From: Mimachlamys varia | Taxonomy: Eukaryota > Mollusca > Bivalvia > Pectinida > Pectinidae | Assembly: GCA_947623455.1 (NCBI GenBank) | Contig: OX392534.1 | Coordinates: 33,733,426 to 33,797,425 of the forward strand | DNA: 64,000 nucleotides | Direction: 5' to 3' | Shown here: piece after piece, positions 1 through 12,644 of the stretch | Numbering within the stretch: the stretch's first letter is position 1 | Layout of the letters: the number at the start of each line of letters is the position of its first letter | Position numbers and translations under genes: made by a program | Notes under the pieces: model-generated | Told to the model about the DNA's origin: nothing | The model's database searches: none | What the model saw: the letters and a program-made list of their open reading frames with translations, nothing else

Positions 1-276
1 TGAGTTTTCCTGATCATTGAAAAGAGTTTTCCAAAACGGGTTTCCTATATCTCTAGGTCTATAAAACTTTGAGCCTTGGAAAAACTGCTTGCAAGATGGG
101 ACATCTCCTTTCAACAGCAATATCCTGAAAAATCTGCCTAGCCCCACCGGTGATACCCTCCTCTGGCTCTCCTTTAAAAATACTTTAAGGAAACAGGGAT
201 ATTCACCAGATAAAACACTGTTAAAACTATATGTATTTATCACATGTTCACTTGATAACACATCCTCGTTATCCAG

Positions 277-706
277 GGGTTACGATCACCTTTGCTCTCT
301 ACAACCCTGGAATATTTCATTGCAAAACTGAAGGAACTCTCAGGTAAAAATAAAACTGACCATTCACTAGGCTGCATGCTTGTCCTTTTAAGATTACAAA
401 GGAGCTGCAACCGACTTCAGAGCATGTCAAATTTTACTGTTATGTGACCACGAGATTCTTTTGATATACATCAAAGGGTCAGACCAATCTTGTCTCATCA
501 ACACAGTAGCATGCAAGGAGCCTTCAGCTTTTCCATGACATTCCAAGGGTGTAGGGAGCAATACCCCTGGATATCAAGGGTGTTGATAACATTAATGTTA
601 GCACTGGATACAGGGCTGTTTATTTTATCTCCTTTTATAAACACATATACTTTTGATTACAGATGACTACAATGGAATTCAGAAAAGAAGAAGAGTGGAC
701 GTATGA
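277..706 (+). CDS. Last two exons of an unidentified plus-strand gene
   Basis: Two short exons can be read: 277-343 (after an AG at 275-276, ending at a GTAAAA donor) and 663-706 (after a pyrimidine-rich tract and TTACAG, ending in TGA at 704-706). The first ends with one spare base and the second begins with two, so the phases fit and the junction codon is GAT. The joined peptide is about 36 residues, contains TLEYFIAKLKELS followed by DDYNGIQKRRRVDV, and ends with a basic patch. I do not recognise the protein. The acceptor of the first exon is weak, and upstream exons would lie left of the window or in the first 270 bases. An open stretch at 65-331 in another frame may be a rival exon. Support is the phase match and protein-like composition only. 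Confidence 0.35.
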
Positions 707-754
707 TCTTGAAGGCCCAGGTGTATCCAGATTAAAACAGTATATCAGACTTTA

Positions 755-940
755 CCAATCTTGATTGTGAGTCAGCAATGACCTGCTATGCAGTGCTGTG
801 ACGGAAAATTACCCCTGGCATTTTATTTTGAAGAGACATAACATTCTCCAATCTTGATTGAGAGTCAGCAATGACCTGATATGCAGTGCTGTGATGGAAA
901 ATTACCACTGTCATTTTATTTTGAAGAGACATAACATTAC
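755..940. repeat. 93-bp tandem duplication (2 copies)
   Basis: Two adjacent copies start with CCAATCTTGATTG at 755 and 848. They match over about 93 bp with a few substitutions. They lie just after the proposed stop codon at 706, so they may be part of a 3' UTR. Confidence 0.75.
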
Positions 941-1164
941 ATGTATTTTTCATGAGAAAATCAAACTGTTGTCCTAAATATCTCAGATACAAGTGCAATA
1001 TTTTCAGTCAACTGGACCATTGCATTTTCTCACCTCCCCAGTGAATTTTGATCAGAATAACCCAAGAAGTGATGTGTAGTTTATAATGACTAACTGAACA
1101 CTTTTACAATAAGCTGTTATATAGAAATCATTGTTCATTATGCAGTGTATCTGTATACATCTAC

Positions 1165-1795
1165 AATATCATGTACTATGTATATCTAGGTATCCAGATT
1201 GCACTGTCCTGTATATATCTAGATATCCAGATTACATTGTCCTGTATACATCTACAATGTAATGTACGATATTTATATCTAGATATCCAGATTACAATAT
1301 ATTGTATTTATCTAGATTTCCAGATTACAATGTACTGTATTTATCTAGATATCAATGTAATCTGGATATATAGATATATATAGTGCATTACATTGTAGAT
1401 GTATACAGGACAATATAATCTGGATATCTAGATATATATAGTACATTACATTGTAGATGTATACAGGACAATGTAATCTGGATATCTAAATAGATATATA
1501 TAGTACATGACATTGTAACTTGGATATCCATATATGTACAGTTCATTGTAATCTGGATATCCAGATATATACAGGACAATGTAATCTGGATATCTAGATA
1601 TATATAGTACATGACATTGTAACTTGGATATCCATATATGTACAGTTCATTGTAATCTGGATATCCAGATATATACAGGACAATGTAATCTGGATATCTA
1701 GATATATATAGTACATGACATTGTAACTTGGATATCCATATATGTACAGTTCATTGTAATCTGAATATCCAGATATATATACAGTACATTGTGTT
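1165..1795. repeat. AT-rich tandem array that reverses orientation
   Basis: Repeats built on TATCCAGATTACATTGTCC and TATATATCTAGATATCC fill this stretch. From about 1165 to 1345 the unit reads on +; from about 1355 to 1790 the same unit reads on -, including three near-identical 90-100 bp blocks with TAACTTGGATATCC. The switch point is around 1345-1385, in a TATATAGATATATAT tract. Open frames on both strands here are repeat translations, not genes. Confidence 0.8.
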
Positions 1796-1935
1796 TGGCT
1801 CATGGCATTCATAGTGGATGTGAATGTCATCTAAATGTGGTAAGGTTTTAAAGGATAATTTCATATGGTGGTGAATACTGAATATGTATCTTCAATGTCA
1901 GCATTGTAATCTGTAGTTAAATATGTAGCTGTTGG

Positions 1936-2026
1936 TTAACTTATTCATCCCTGAAGACATACTTGAATTCACCCAAGTCAGAGGTTGGAATATTCCATTA
2001 TGAAAATTCAGGGGTGAGTGAAGTAG
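1936..2026. repeat. MITE family A, copy 1
   Basis: A roughly 90-bp element with imperfect inverted ends (TTAACTTATTCATCCCTGA on the left, TCAGGGGTGAGTGAAGT on the right) and an internal GGTTGGAATATTCCATTATG. The same ends and core recur at 6261, 36931, 38452 and 54875. No coding capacity. Confidence 0.7.
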
Positions 2027-2169
2027 AGGATAAGTGTTACTGTGTGCAGGTGCTAATTCATCAGTTAAGAATGTCAATCATGCTTTGTTAGAAAATACTC
2101 TTTTTATTTAAGGTTCTCATTAATAATTATTTTATTGTAAATATTGTTATTGTAAATTATACATGTAAT

Positions 2170-2745
2170 GTAAAAATTCTTGATAAATGCAATACCAATT
2201 TATCTTATATTTTGCAAAAAAATCTTGATAAATGCAACTACAATTCATTGTATATTTTAGAAAAAATTCTTGATAAATGCCGCTACAATTCATATGTATA
2301 TTTGAAAAATAATTCTTTATCAATAAATGCAGCTATAATTAATGTATATTTTGCAAAATAATTCTTGATAAAAGCAACTACAATTTATATGTATATTTGA
2401 GAAATAATTCTTTATCGATAAATGCAACTATAATTCATTTGTATATTTTTTAATATAATTCTTGATAAATGCAACTATAAATCATGCATATTTTGAGAAA
2501 TAATTCTTGATAAATGCAACTAAAATTGATCTGTAAATTTTGAGAAATAATTCTTGATAAATGTAGCTGTAATTCATGTATATTTTGAGAAATAATTCTA
2601 GATAAATGCAACTAAAATTGATCTGTAAATTTTGAGAAATAATTCTTGATAAATGTAGCTGTAATTCATATGTATATTTTGAGAAATAATTCTAGATAAA
2701 TGCAACTATTCATTTGTATATTTTGTGATAAATGCAACTATGGGA
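2170..2745. repeat. About 60-bp degenerate tandem array
   Basis: About nine diverged copies of a unit containing TTCTTGATAAATGCAACTA, an ATTCAT stretch and TATATTTTGAGAAATAA. Two adjacent units (about 2500-2660) form a better conserved pair, suggesting recent segmental copying inside an older array. Confidence 0.8.
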
Positions 2746-3924
2746 TAAAATGAATTTGGAAGACTTTAAATGAAATGTAAGGTATTATGTACAGAATCTA
2801 GAACACAGGTACAGTACAATAATATTTCATTGAACAGCTTATCTTTTGTCGTATATATAAATTATGTTGTTGGCAATTACTTGCATATGTTTACGGTAAA
2901 TAAAAACCCTGTCAATGAAGAGAAACATAGTTTTGTGTGGATTAGATTATTAAAACCCCCTCCAATCAGGCTTATTGAAATGCTTACCAGAAATGTAATT
3001 TATTTGCAAAGTAAGTTTATGCCATCTGATTATCAACAGTTTCTTGAAACAACATCTTAACCACTGATTGAAATTGCATAACCATAATTTGACTTGATGG
3101 AGGTTCAAAATTGTACAAATGGTAGGGCTAATTTTGCTATATAGCCATAAATGTCATCTTCTCTAAAACTTCGCACTAGATATCCATTATATTTGGATGA
3201 ACGTATTCATGGGAGGTGACAATTCAAAATTCTACAAACAGTAGGGATGACTCCAAAGGGGGCTGAAGGGCGAAACCAGTCAGCACAGATGAAGCTAAAC
3301 CTACATTTGTATATACTCAATTGCATTGGTTGAAGCAGGGTTGCAAAAATAAGATATGAGGGATGCATTTCCTGTGACTTTAATTCTCCGCAATAACCTG
3401 CTAAGAGTTAACAAAAAACAAACACATCAAAGTAGTTTTCCATGTTTTTTATTTCAGTTTTCATCTTTTATCCTTTTTTTCTGTGTTTTATTTTTACACA
3501 TGCTATATTGGCATAATGGACCGTTTCCATAAAAAGGTATATATGGTTGTGTTATTACATTTTCTTACACCAATTGGTGTCACTGAGACACCACACATGG
3601 CCAAACCTATTACATACACAGGAACAATGTATAATTAAATGATAGGTTCATACACAACCCTAATGTTAAAAACAAATTATCTTCACTGAGTGAACTGAAT
3701 ATTCACACTTCTGGTTCAATGATACTTCAAGGGAAAATGCTTCATGTAATATGCCTTTTAAATTCAAATGTACACTATCCATAATGTTAAACGAATTGGT
3801 TATAAAACAGATATACATTATGAATTTTTGAAATATTTCGGTCCTTAGAACAAAATGAACAATTCCCACACGGAAATCTGGTTAATTGGTGTATAGTTGT
3901 AATTGTTTTACGTATAAATCTTAA
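2746..3924. other. AT-rich stretch, no gene recognised
   Basis: A 96-codon open frame at 2770-3060 on + has no recognisable domain and no supporting splice context. Nothing else coherent was seen. Confidence 0.5.
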
Positions 3925-4084
3925 CTACAGTTAAATCCCACTTACTCAAACTCATGGGGGACCTGGTTAATAGTTTAAAGAATATGTGTGGTATTCGAGA
4001 AATCCGAGGTTGATTGAATATGTATGAACTTGGTCGGGACCAAACTAACTGTTCAACGAATGAGCGATATTCAAATTTACTGTA
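3925..4084. repeat. pogo/Tigger-like MITE, copy 1
   Basis: Begins TACAGTTAAATCCCACTTAC and ends ATTTACTGTA, so the ends are inverted TACAGT. The interior has GGTCGGGACCAAACTAACTGTTC and CAACGAATGAG. It resembles copies at 44759 and 48563. TACAGT-type ends with TA targets fit Tc1/mariner/pogo-derived MITEs; the family assignment is inference. Confidence 0.6.
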
Positions 4085-4136
4085 CTTCTCTTTCCCTGGA
4101 ATAGCGTGAGATAAGATGTATTTTTGATAAATCATC

Positions 4137-4212
4137 CGCCCCTAAAATTTCATTATGAACTATTCCAACCTTTAAATTGGAAGAGTTGACATGTATCATA
4201 AGGGGTAAATTT
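4137..4212. repeat. Diverged MITE family A copy
   Basis: Reverse-oriented match to the family A core: CATTATGAACTATTCCAACC, then TGGAAGAGTTGACATG, bracketed by CCGCCCCTAAAATTTC and AAGGGGTAAATT. The ends are eroded. Confidence 0.4.
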
Positions 4213-6260
4213 TTTAATTCATGTATGAATCTTTTTACACGGTCACCGACGGGTAGCTGCAGCAGCTGTTATGATACTCAACAATAGTGAATCGAGATTG
4301 CACTTTGGAATTTTAAGCAGAGGTAAGAAACACCTGACATGATTGCACTATAAACTACCGCAAAGGGAACTTTCATCACATTCCAACATGCAAAAGTTAC
4401 TGAAACAGGGTAACTAGCATTAAGACATTCATACGAATATGAATAGCAGAACTGAAAGCCTTTCAACACTACAAATATCTATAAATGTGTCATGTAGTTT
4501 GCTACTTTTCAACATTTTTCAAGAATCATCATGTCCAAAATAACCATGTCCTGCTTTCTGAAAAATTTCACGCTGAAAAACAATTTACATTTTAATACTA
4601 TTGCTCTGTACAATATCTAAGAATAAAATCGAAGAAATACCTACATAAATTATTTAGGTAATAGGTGTTTTAACAGTCTAACACTACTGAAAGATTTATT
4701 TATTTAAATATTACGATAGTATTCAACCAATAGTCCAGCTATTTTCTGTTGAAAACCAACAATATTTGTCATGATTCATAATTAATATTCATAATGTCAC
4801 TGTGATAAGCTGTAACATTCCAAGACAAAGAAAATAAATTAATAGGTTATCAAATATGTTTTTTCATATCTTATGAAAATCAGTTAATCATTTTAGTATC
4901 ACTCAAAACAGTAGTGAAAACATTTAGCACTATTATACATGATTGATATAATATTTACTTTGCTTTTAAATTTTTAATTTAATTCTATTTATAATTTTTA
5001 TTACAAAAATAGGTCTTGATACATTAACAACATATGTCTTTCATCTCTTCTGTTCCAATAATCAAAATATGATGTTATTCAAAAGACCATATAAGGTACA
5101 GTGAAACCTGTAAAAACAAAACAGACTTGATACAGGTCCTTGAAACCTCTTACAATGCTAACAGTAAAATCTTATTCAAAGATTCATTCATACAGGATTC
5201 CTGATAATACAGGGGTTGGTTTATCCACGAAACAATAACAGTGAATATTGCATATAAGATTATGGGCAGTTTCTGGTACAAAATTCAAATCTGAATCGGC
5301 ATGTAGTACAAAATGTTGCAAATCCCACTTGGGCGTAGCACAGATCTCCATTCCATAAACATACATATATGACTGCGGAATGGAAATATGTGCCACATCC
5401 ATGTGTTATCACCTGACAAAATTGTAAACTTTAACCCCCCCCCCCCCCCCCCAAAAAATAAGGAAAACTAAACTTAGTCACATTCAACATGAAATACCGA
5501 TATTAAGTACTGGTAAAACCCAAATAAACCATATTCAGTAAAACAGAGAAACTACTTTATATGGGCAAATTGAATAAAATCTTCAACAGGAAGTTCAATT
5601 CTTTTAAAACAGAAGAACATTTATTTGTGTGAATTATTTCACACTCATAATGTTTTCCCTTAATTTTGACAGGCAAAAATCACCACCAAAGAAGAGTTAA
5701 ACAAATTATAACTTGGATAAAAGGTTTAAAGATTATGACTAGGAGAGATTAAAGGAAATATTCTTAGGCGTAGTGAAACACGTCAAATAGAAAAAACATG
5801 GATAAAAATATCACATTAGTACGATACAAAGACACTAAAATCGTTCATGTCCGTGCTCCCATTAAAACTCAAATTACAAACATGCATTTGATATATATTA
5901 ATATATTAACATAATAAATAAAACGGTGTGCGGTGCAGTTACATATTAACAGCAAATATCGAAATCCAATGAAAACAAAATGTGATAAAATATCTCAAAA
6001 TATTAGGTTTCATAGAGATTTCATTTTTTTTATAGAATATTGCCTCTGTTCTGCCTCCTATTCGGTGTATGAATGTTCATCACCTGCAGTTGTTTTCAGA
6101 GAGTAAACAAGATCATACCCATCCATACCAACTCGTGGTACATGAAACACCCAAGAAAAACATGAATATTCCTCCCTACTTCTCTCATTGTAACACTCAC
6201 GAGAAGTTTCAGACAGGTGGAATTAGCAGAAATAAGAGTTATGACTTTGTATCGTTCCCC
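4213..6260. other. AT-rich intergenic stretch
   Basis: No exon with acceptable splice context was recognised on either strand. A homopolymer C run lies at about 5433-5453, followed by an A run. A TACAGTGAAACCTG motif near 5097 may be the end of an eroded pogo-like MITE. Confidence 0.45.
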
Positions 6261-6349
6261 AACTCATTCCCCCCCTGAAGACATATTTAAACTCCTCCAA
6301 TTAAAATGTTGGAATAGTGCATTATGAAATTTCAGGGGTGAATGAGTTA
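6261..6349. repeat. MITE family A, copy 2
   Basis: Left end AACTCATTCCCCCCCTGAAG, core TGTTGGAATAGTGCATTATG, right end TTCAGGGGTGAATGAGTTAT. The ends are nearly perfect inverted repeats over about 17 bp. Confidence 0.8.
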
Positions 6350-6754
6350 TCGGAAAGAACATGCATGCATGCATGTCACTGATGAAATACTGAACCAGCA
6401 TGTAAAATTGTATACATCATCTTATATTGTTAATCTCCATACATATATCTGTTCTTTCAAAATATCATTACAATTCAAAATTTCATTTGCCAGAAATAAT
6501 TTTAAAACTCTTGTTAAAACTTCTTTTGAAGTGTTTAAACAAGATCTGTTAATATAAATGCAGTTTTTGTATTCAGATCATGGAAGCTTATCCGAGTGAG
6601 GTAGAAATCATTACTAGGGCAGAAAATGATTCTGGTACACACAGGCAAGTTCAAAATACAAACAACACACTAACAAACATCACACATCTTTCAAAAACTT
6701 TCCAAAGCTTGCACTTATAAAAAAAAGCATAGCCTCTGTACATAAGTCAATCTC

Positions 6755-7093
6755 TAGTGTGATAACCCACTACATTCGCAGTGTGGTATCCCAATAGTGT
6801 GGTATCCCATGTGATAACCCATTAGTGCAATATCCCACAAGATAACCCACTAGTGCAATATCCCACAAGATAACCCACTAGTGCAATATCCAACAAGATA
6901 ACCCACTAGTGCAATATCCAACAAGATAACCCACTAGTGTGATATCTCATGTGATAACCCACTAGTGCGATGTCCCACAAGATAACCCACTAGTGCGATA
7001 TCCCACGAGATAACCCACTAGTGTGATATCCCATGTGATAACCCACCAGTGCGATGTCCCACAAGATAACCCACTAGTGCGATATCCCACCAT
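6755..7093. repeat. 28-bp minisatellite (about 12 copies)
   Basis: Unit GATAACCCACTAGTGCAATA followed by TCCCACAA, at 28-bp spacing (for example 6841 and 6869). Variants carry TGTGATATCCCATGT. Each unit contains ACTAGT. Short minus-strand open frames here are repeat translations. Confidence 0.9.
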
Positions 7094-8109
7094 GTATAGA
7101 AGGTTTGAATTGCCGTTACTCTTCCATTTTCTGAAATAATGCCTTAACATGAACTTCGTCATTGTACTTTTCCCCCTTACCACATGTGTACAGTAAAAAA
7201 TATTTAAAATGAAGCTCATTAATACTATCAGTCACATTGACATCTGAACACACAGTTTCAATGACAGTTAAAATCACTATTCACTAAATAAAACAAGTTT
7301 AAGATGTATTAGAAACAGAAAATTCAAGCACCAAATTTACTTAGCCTTTAAAACTGACAATGTGCTATATATACAATTCTGTGGTAAATGTTATGAACAT
7401 ACACTGTAGTTATTGTATATTTCGGTATTGTAATTATATAGGATATATATGATAAACATTCTATATATTTAGGGTTAAATAATAATTGACATGCAAGTAA
7501 ATATATTAAGAATTATTTATATCTTTTAAAAATATATGAATGAAACATAAATTGACCTCAACTTGAGAATAAGAACCAGAGCGGTATAAGGAGTCTGTAT
7601 ACCTTTGTTTACTAAAAATGGTCTGTGAGAGTTACCTCCCCTGATAATTATCAGCATTTAAAATAATGTTGCTGGGTATTATAAAACAAAAATTTAACCT
7701 TTAAAATTTGCCATCAACTGACAGGTCTTAAGTAACTGTTCAAAGAAATTCTTTGGAAAGATGTCTTTTAAAAGGAGGCCATATTGTTACAGTTAGCAAG
7801 ATAAATGTCCTTAAGATCAGTTTATGCCCATGTGTGGTACATTTATCAGTTTTGTACTAGAGACATTTAAAACCTCTTATGTCATCTACAAAATGTACTT
7901 CGAAAAATCTGGTTCCTTATCTTTCAAACTTCGCCATATTTGAGCTTTAAATACAAGAAAGCCAACTGAAAGTGAAGTTTGCAAGAAAAGGATCGAAATG
8001 CAAATAATAAATATATTTGGTAAGGTCTGCTCATTTGGTATTAAACACAAACAGCTTTGTTATTCACACCAAAGAAATCACAGTGATCAGCATTAAACAG
8101 CTGCAATAC
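7094..8109. other. AT-rich stretch, nothing recognised
   Basis: No exon, RNA gene or clear repeat was identified. Composition is typical of the surrounding intergenic DNA. Confidence 0.4.
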
Positions 8110-8530
8110 ATGTCTGTGTGTAAGTTAATTACACAGGGACATGGGAAGACAGCTAAGCTGTGATACATTGTGTCTCATGTAAAGTAGCCGCCCAGAGTAA
8201 CAACTCAACTGTGGTACATGTTTCTCCAGTAAGTTAATCACACACGGACATGGGAGACAACTCAACTGTGAGACATGTTTCTCCAGTAAGTTAATCACAC
8301 AGGGACATGGGAGAAAACTCAACTGTGAGACATGTTTCTCCAGTAAGTTAATAACCCAGGGATATGGGAGACAACTCAACTGTGAGACATGTTTCTCCTG
8401 TAAATTAATCACACAGGGACACAGCTCCGTCATTTTTCGTGTACCAGCTTATCACACAGACAGACGGCTGCTTTACAGAAGTTCACAATTTACAACAGAC
8501 GGCTGCTTTACAGAAGTTCACAATTTACAA
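8110..8530. repeat. 57-bp array plus a 35-bp duplication
   Basis: About five copies of a 57-bp unit (AACTCAACTGTGAGACATGT, then TTCTCCAGTAAGTTAATCAC, then ACAGGGACATGGGAG) fill 8110-8425. Because 57 is divisible by 3, the minus strand stays open as a 19-residue repeat. At 8460-8529 a separate 35-bp unit beginning ACAGACGGCTGCTTTACAGA occurs twice in tandem. Confidence 0.85.
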
Positions 8531-8873
8531 TTTACAGAGTATTTAAATGATATTTCCAACAAGAATTTAATTTTTCTTCATGACAACAAGATTCTGGTTG
8601 GAGAACCTCTAAATTAGACAGGAAGAACAAGGAGACTTACCTACCAACAATATACACTTACATCGCCTATAGGACACACACACAGGTGTACACATAGACT
8701 ACTTATTCAAATCTGACCTGGGCTCACCAACAGGACTAGTAGGCCAGAGACAACTACTTAATCAAACCACCTTTCTACATCACTGGGATATCGTTTTTGA
8801 TACCAGGCTACGTAGCTACATATACTGTACAGCACATGTATCCAAAGTAGCATATCTCTAATACTACTCAAAC

Positions 8874-9836
8874 CTCTGTCCTATGGCAGTGCACAGGATG
8901 AACCTCTGTCCTACAGAAGTACACAGGACGGACCTCTGTCCTACAGAAGTACACAGGACGGACCTCTGTCCTAGAGAAGTACACAGAACACACCTCTGTC
9001 CTACAGAAGTACACAGGACACACCTCTGTCCTACAGAAGTACACAGGACACACCTCTGTCCTACAGAAGTACACAGGACAGACCTCTGTCCTACAGAAGT
9101 ACACAGAACGGACCTCTGTCCTAGAGAAGTACACAGGACGGACCTTTGTCCTTCAGAAGTACACAGGACAGACCTCTGTCCTACAGAAGTACACAGGACA
9201 CACCTCTGTCCTACAGAAGTACACAGGACAGATCTCTGTCCTACAGAAGTACACAGGACGGACCTCTGTCCTACAGAAGTACACAGGACAGATCTCTGTC
9301 CTACAGAAGTACACAGGACAGATCTCTGTCCTACAGGAGTACACAGGACGGACCTCTGTCCTACAGAAGTACACAGGACACACCTCTGTCCTACAGAAGT
9401 ACACAGGACAGATCTCTGTCCTACAGAAGTACACAGGACGGACCTCTGTCCTACAGAAGTACACAGGACGGACCTCTGTCCTACAGAAGTACACAGGACA
9501 GACCTCTGTCCTACAGAAGTACACAGGACAGACCTCTGTCCTACAGAAGTACACAGGACAGACCTCTGTCCTACAGAAGTACACAGGACAGACCTCTGTC
9601 CTACAGAAGTACACAGGACGGACCTTTGTCCTACAGAAGTACACAGGATGGACCTCTGTCCTAGAGAAGTACACAGGACAGACCTCTGTCCTACAGAAGT
9701 ACACAGGACGGACCTTTGTCCTACAGAAGTACACAGGACAGATCTCTGTCCTACAGAAGTACACAGTACACACCTCTGTCCTACAGTAGTACACAGGACG
9801 GACCTCTGTCCTACAGTAGTACACAGGACAGTTGCC
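8874..9836. repeat. 30-bp minisatellite (32 copies)
   Basis: Exactly 30-bp spacing throughout, with consensus CCTCTGTCCTACAGAAGTAC followed by ACAGGACAGA. Variation is confined mostly to two or three positions (GGACAGA, GGACGGA, GGACACA). Each unit contains the inverted pair TGTCCT and AGGACA. Since 30 is divisible by 3 and the unit has no stop in several frames, long open frames appear on both strands (329 codons on +, 223 on -) with a 10-residue period. There is no splice, promoter or domain evidence, so this is treated as non-coding satellite. Confidence 0.95.
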
Positions 9837-9839
9837 TTA

Positions 9840-12640
9840 TTCTGTCTTAAATGTCACATAATGATTTTATGAAAATCGTGACAAATGTACTGTATCAAAT
9901 TATCATTTTAAGGAAAAAATGTCCTAACTTCATTGACAGCAAGCTTGTCTGGTACAGTAAGTGCTGCTAGGTACATTGTACTGTAAACACGACTGGTAAA
10001 GATATCAGACAGCTGTTCATATGTTAACAAATCAATACACATGCTCTTATCTTACAAAATATCAACAAGTGATTCTTACCACATGTGGTATAAATTGGAG
10101 GAAGTAAATTTGCCTATTTATGGTGGTCATGTAGTTCAAACGGTAGACTGGCAAAGAAACTGATTTAATCCAATAATCAGTCACTTAGTACTATTTTCTT
10201 GCCATTGTGAAAATCTTGAGAAATCCAAATTCAGATTTCTCTATCTCCTATCTCTTACTCATCGGTGTTTTATGATTTTACCTAGTTTCCAGGAATCAGT
10301 GAGAAAAATATTTCTCTGACCCTGGACAGTTCCATGTATCCCCACTGTTCCCGGTGTGAGATATCATTGTAGTACCAGACATATATCTATGTTCATATAT
10401 GTACCTGGGATTTGTACAATTTAAGATGTCCTTTCATCTTTTTAAATACAAGAACTTGCTATATTTTCTAATTCACTGTCAGCTACGACAAATGAAAAAG
10501 GATTTTCGCCTTAACTCATCTTAGAAAATATACATGTAGGTACATCCTATACAGGTGACCATACAATTCCAGCAATGGTACCAATAAAATACAGGCTTGA
10601 TTTTAAAAACAAGTATATATTTGTATCTGTAGCTGGATACCTGTCAATAAAATATACAGGTGTCAGGTATGACTATAAAATACAAGTATTGGTGTTCATA
10701 AAGGAATCATAAAATGTATGTACCTATTAAAACAGGTACATATATACCTATATGTACAGCAATCATCAATTCCAGGTATCACAAACCCCATACCTGTATA
10801 TCTTACTGTGTTACTTCATAAATCTTTGGTAGAAATATTATAAACTAGATTATTACTGCTGATCAGTTTCATGTTGGGTAACTCTCTTAGTGAGATAGAA
10901 TCAATTTGGTTGTTACCATTTATAAAGACAATACATTATCATAAAAAGAAAAAAAAGAGTCTTTTATAGTAATTATGGTAGTAAATTAGATACTAGACAT
11001 TGCGTACAGATGATACAAGTCTTTTTAACATAACACATCCTGTATGCACCCCGGGCCCGAGACCCTAATATCAGTCTGTCGGGTCAAGGGTTGATAACTA
11101 ATGTGATATGGAAAAAGGTTATGTTATATTCTGTTTATTACATTCTGACTAATAAATTACAGATATATGTTTTCTTATGATCCATTATTTTTTTTTTCAA
11201 AAATTGAAAAGTAATAAATGGTGTCAGCATTTTGGAAGCTGATACAGGTTTTTGGTTTTGATGTGTTGAGGACTGATATATATGGGTAAGAATAATCATG
11301 TCGTATCGCAAAAAATATATACAAAAGTTCTGTATTTATTAGTAAGTATGTAATAAATCATTGTATTTAATTACTAAATCCAAACATATCAGAGAGTTAC
11401 CAGTCTTGTTACTGTTTTTAGATAAAATAGAAAATGAATATCCTGATACAATGTGATAGGTAACCTTTTGTGTTGCCTAAAAAGGTGAAAGGTCAGAGTT
11501 CACATTGTAATGCGGAGGTTTAAATTTTATTTATTGCATAGTCAGTAAAAGCAGCGCACATTTACGAATGAAGCAGAAATGTCTCTGCTTCGAGTACCTC
11601 AAAGTTTTCAATGCTATTGCAAAAAATAATTAGTCATAAATTATTGAAAAGAATTTTACAAGCCATTTCTCGTGACATACATCATTTTCTGTCATCTTTA
11701 TTTTCAATGGTTGGTTTTCTACCATAGTTTAACTGTACTTCATAGTTTTCCTGGATTGTATATTTAGCAAGATATGGCTAGTGAAATTCTGTTAAATATT
11801 TGCAGAGTAATTATTTCATTGAGTAAAACTTAATACTGTTCAAAAAGAGAATGAAATAAAGTATACTCATAAAAATATATCTGACCCTTCCATATCGGTA
11901 TTTTTTTTATAGGTATACAAATACTGAAAATAACCAAATAATATAATGTACTTTTAAAAAGCCTGTTTAGGCCAACATTATTAAAATTAAAAAAAAAAAA
12001 AATCTATTTTCTTGGTTGGAATATCCTAACAAATCTGTTTCAGCTAAAAGGTATTACATATTAGAGTAATTTCCTGCCCATTCGTATATTATGTGAAGAA
12101 AAACTACTGGCCCAGATAATCCTAGCTTATTTCTTGCAAAATATATGTGGTTAAATTGGGTAAAAAAATTATTAAATTTTCTGCCTGATAAGCTAGTTAC
12201 CTTTTCCTAATCTTAAGCTCTGGATGTTATATAAATCTAATCTTGTTAGTTAACCAATTTACCATGATGAATAAACTCATCATTTCAATCCATATATATA
12301 TCTATCTTACATTGTAATGTTATCCAAATGAAGTCTTTTATGAATAATCTCAATGGTATATGAAGCAGTACTCCATCATTAAAATATGAGCTAAAAATGA
12401 ATGATCGTGTAAAAAAAAATTACTTCGTTTTTTGACAAATGATGTCATTAAAACTATACTGTATCAATAATTTTGATGCACAGTATTTGAATATGATTTA
12501 AAAATGCAAACTTGGACAAACCAGTTATATGCATGACGGGAACATATTCGATTGGTATTTTCAGAGTGTACACCTTCTAAAAGTATTTAAAACAATAACA
12601 AACTTCCACAAGTCTGAAATTGAATGCCACAAAGTGGTAA
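9840..12640. other. Region 3' of the Egalitarian-like gene
   Basis: No further exons were recognised, and no sequence resembling a 3'-5' exonuclease motif was found on the minus strand. A TTTATTTATT at about 11526 gives tandem AATAAA on the minus strand, a possible polyadenylation signal about 1.1 kb beyond the stop. The rest is AT-rich, with A/T homopolymers near 11985 and 12410. Confidence 0.4.
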
Positions 12641-12644
12641 AATT

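Noticed and set aside
2770..3060. 96-codon plus-strand open frame
   Set aside because: No motif or splice evidence, and composition matches the flanking AT-rich DNA.
6755..7093. Regularly spaced repeats that could suggest a CRISPR array
   Set aside because: The units are contiguous tandem repeats without unique spacers, in a eukaryotic genome.
8883..9872. 329-codon open frame of a Cys/His/Arg-rich 10-residue repeat
   Set aside because: It is the translation of a 30-bp satellite; equally long frames exist on the other strand, and there is no promoter, splice or domain evidence.
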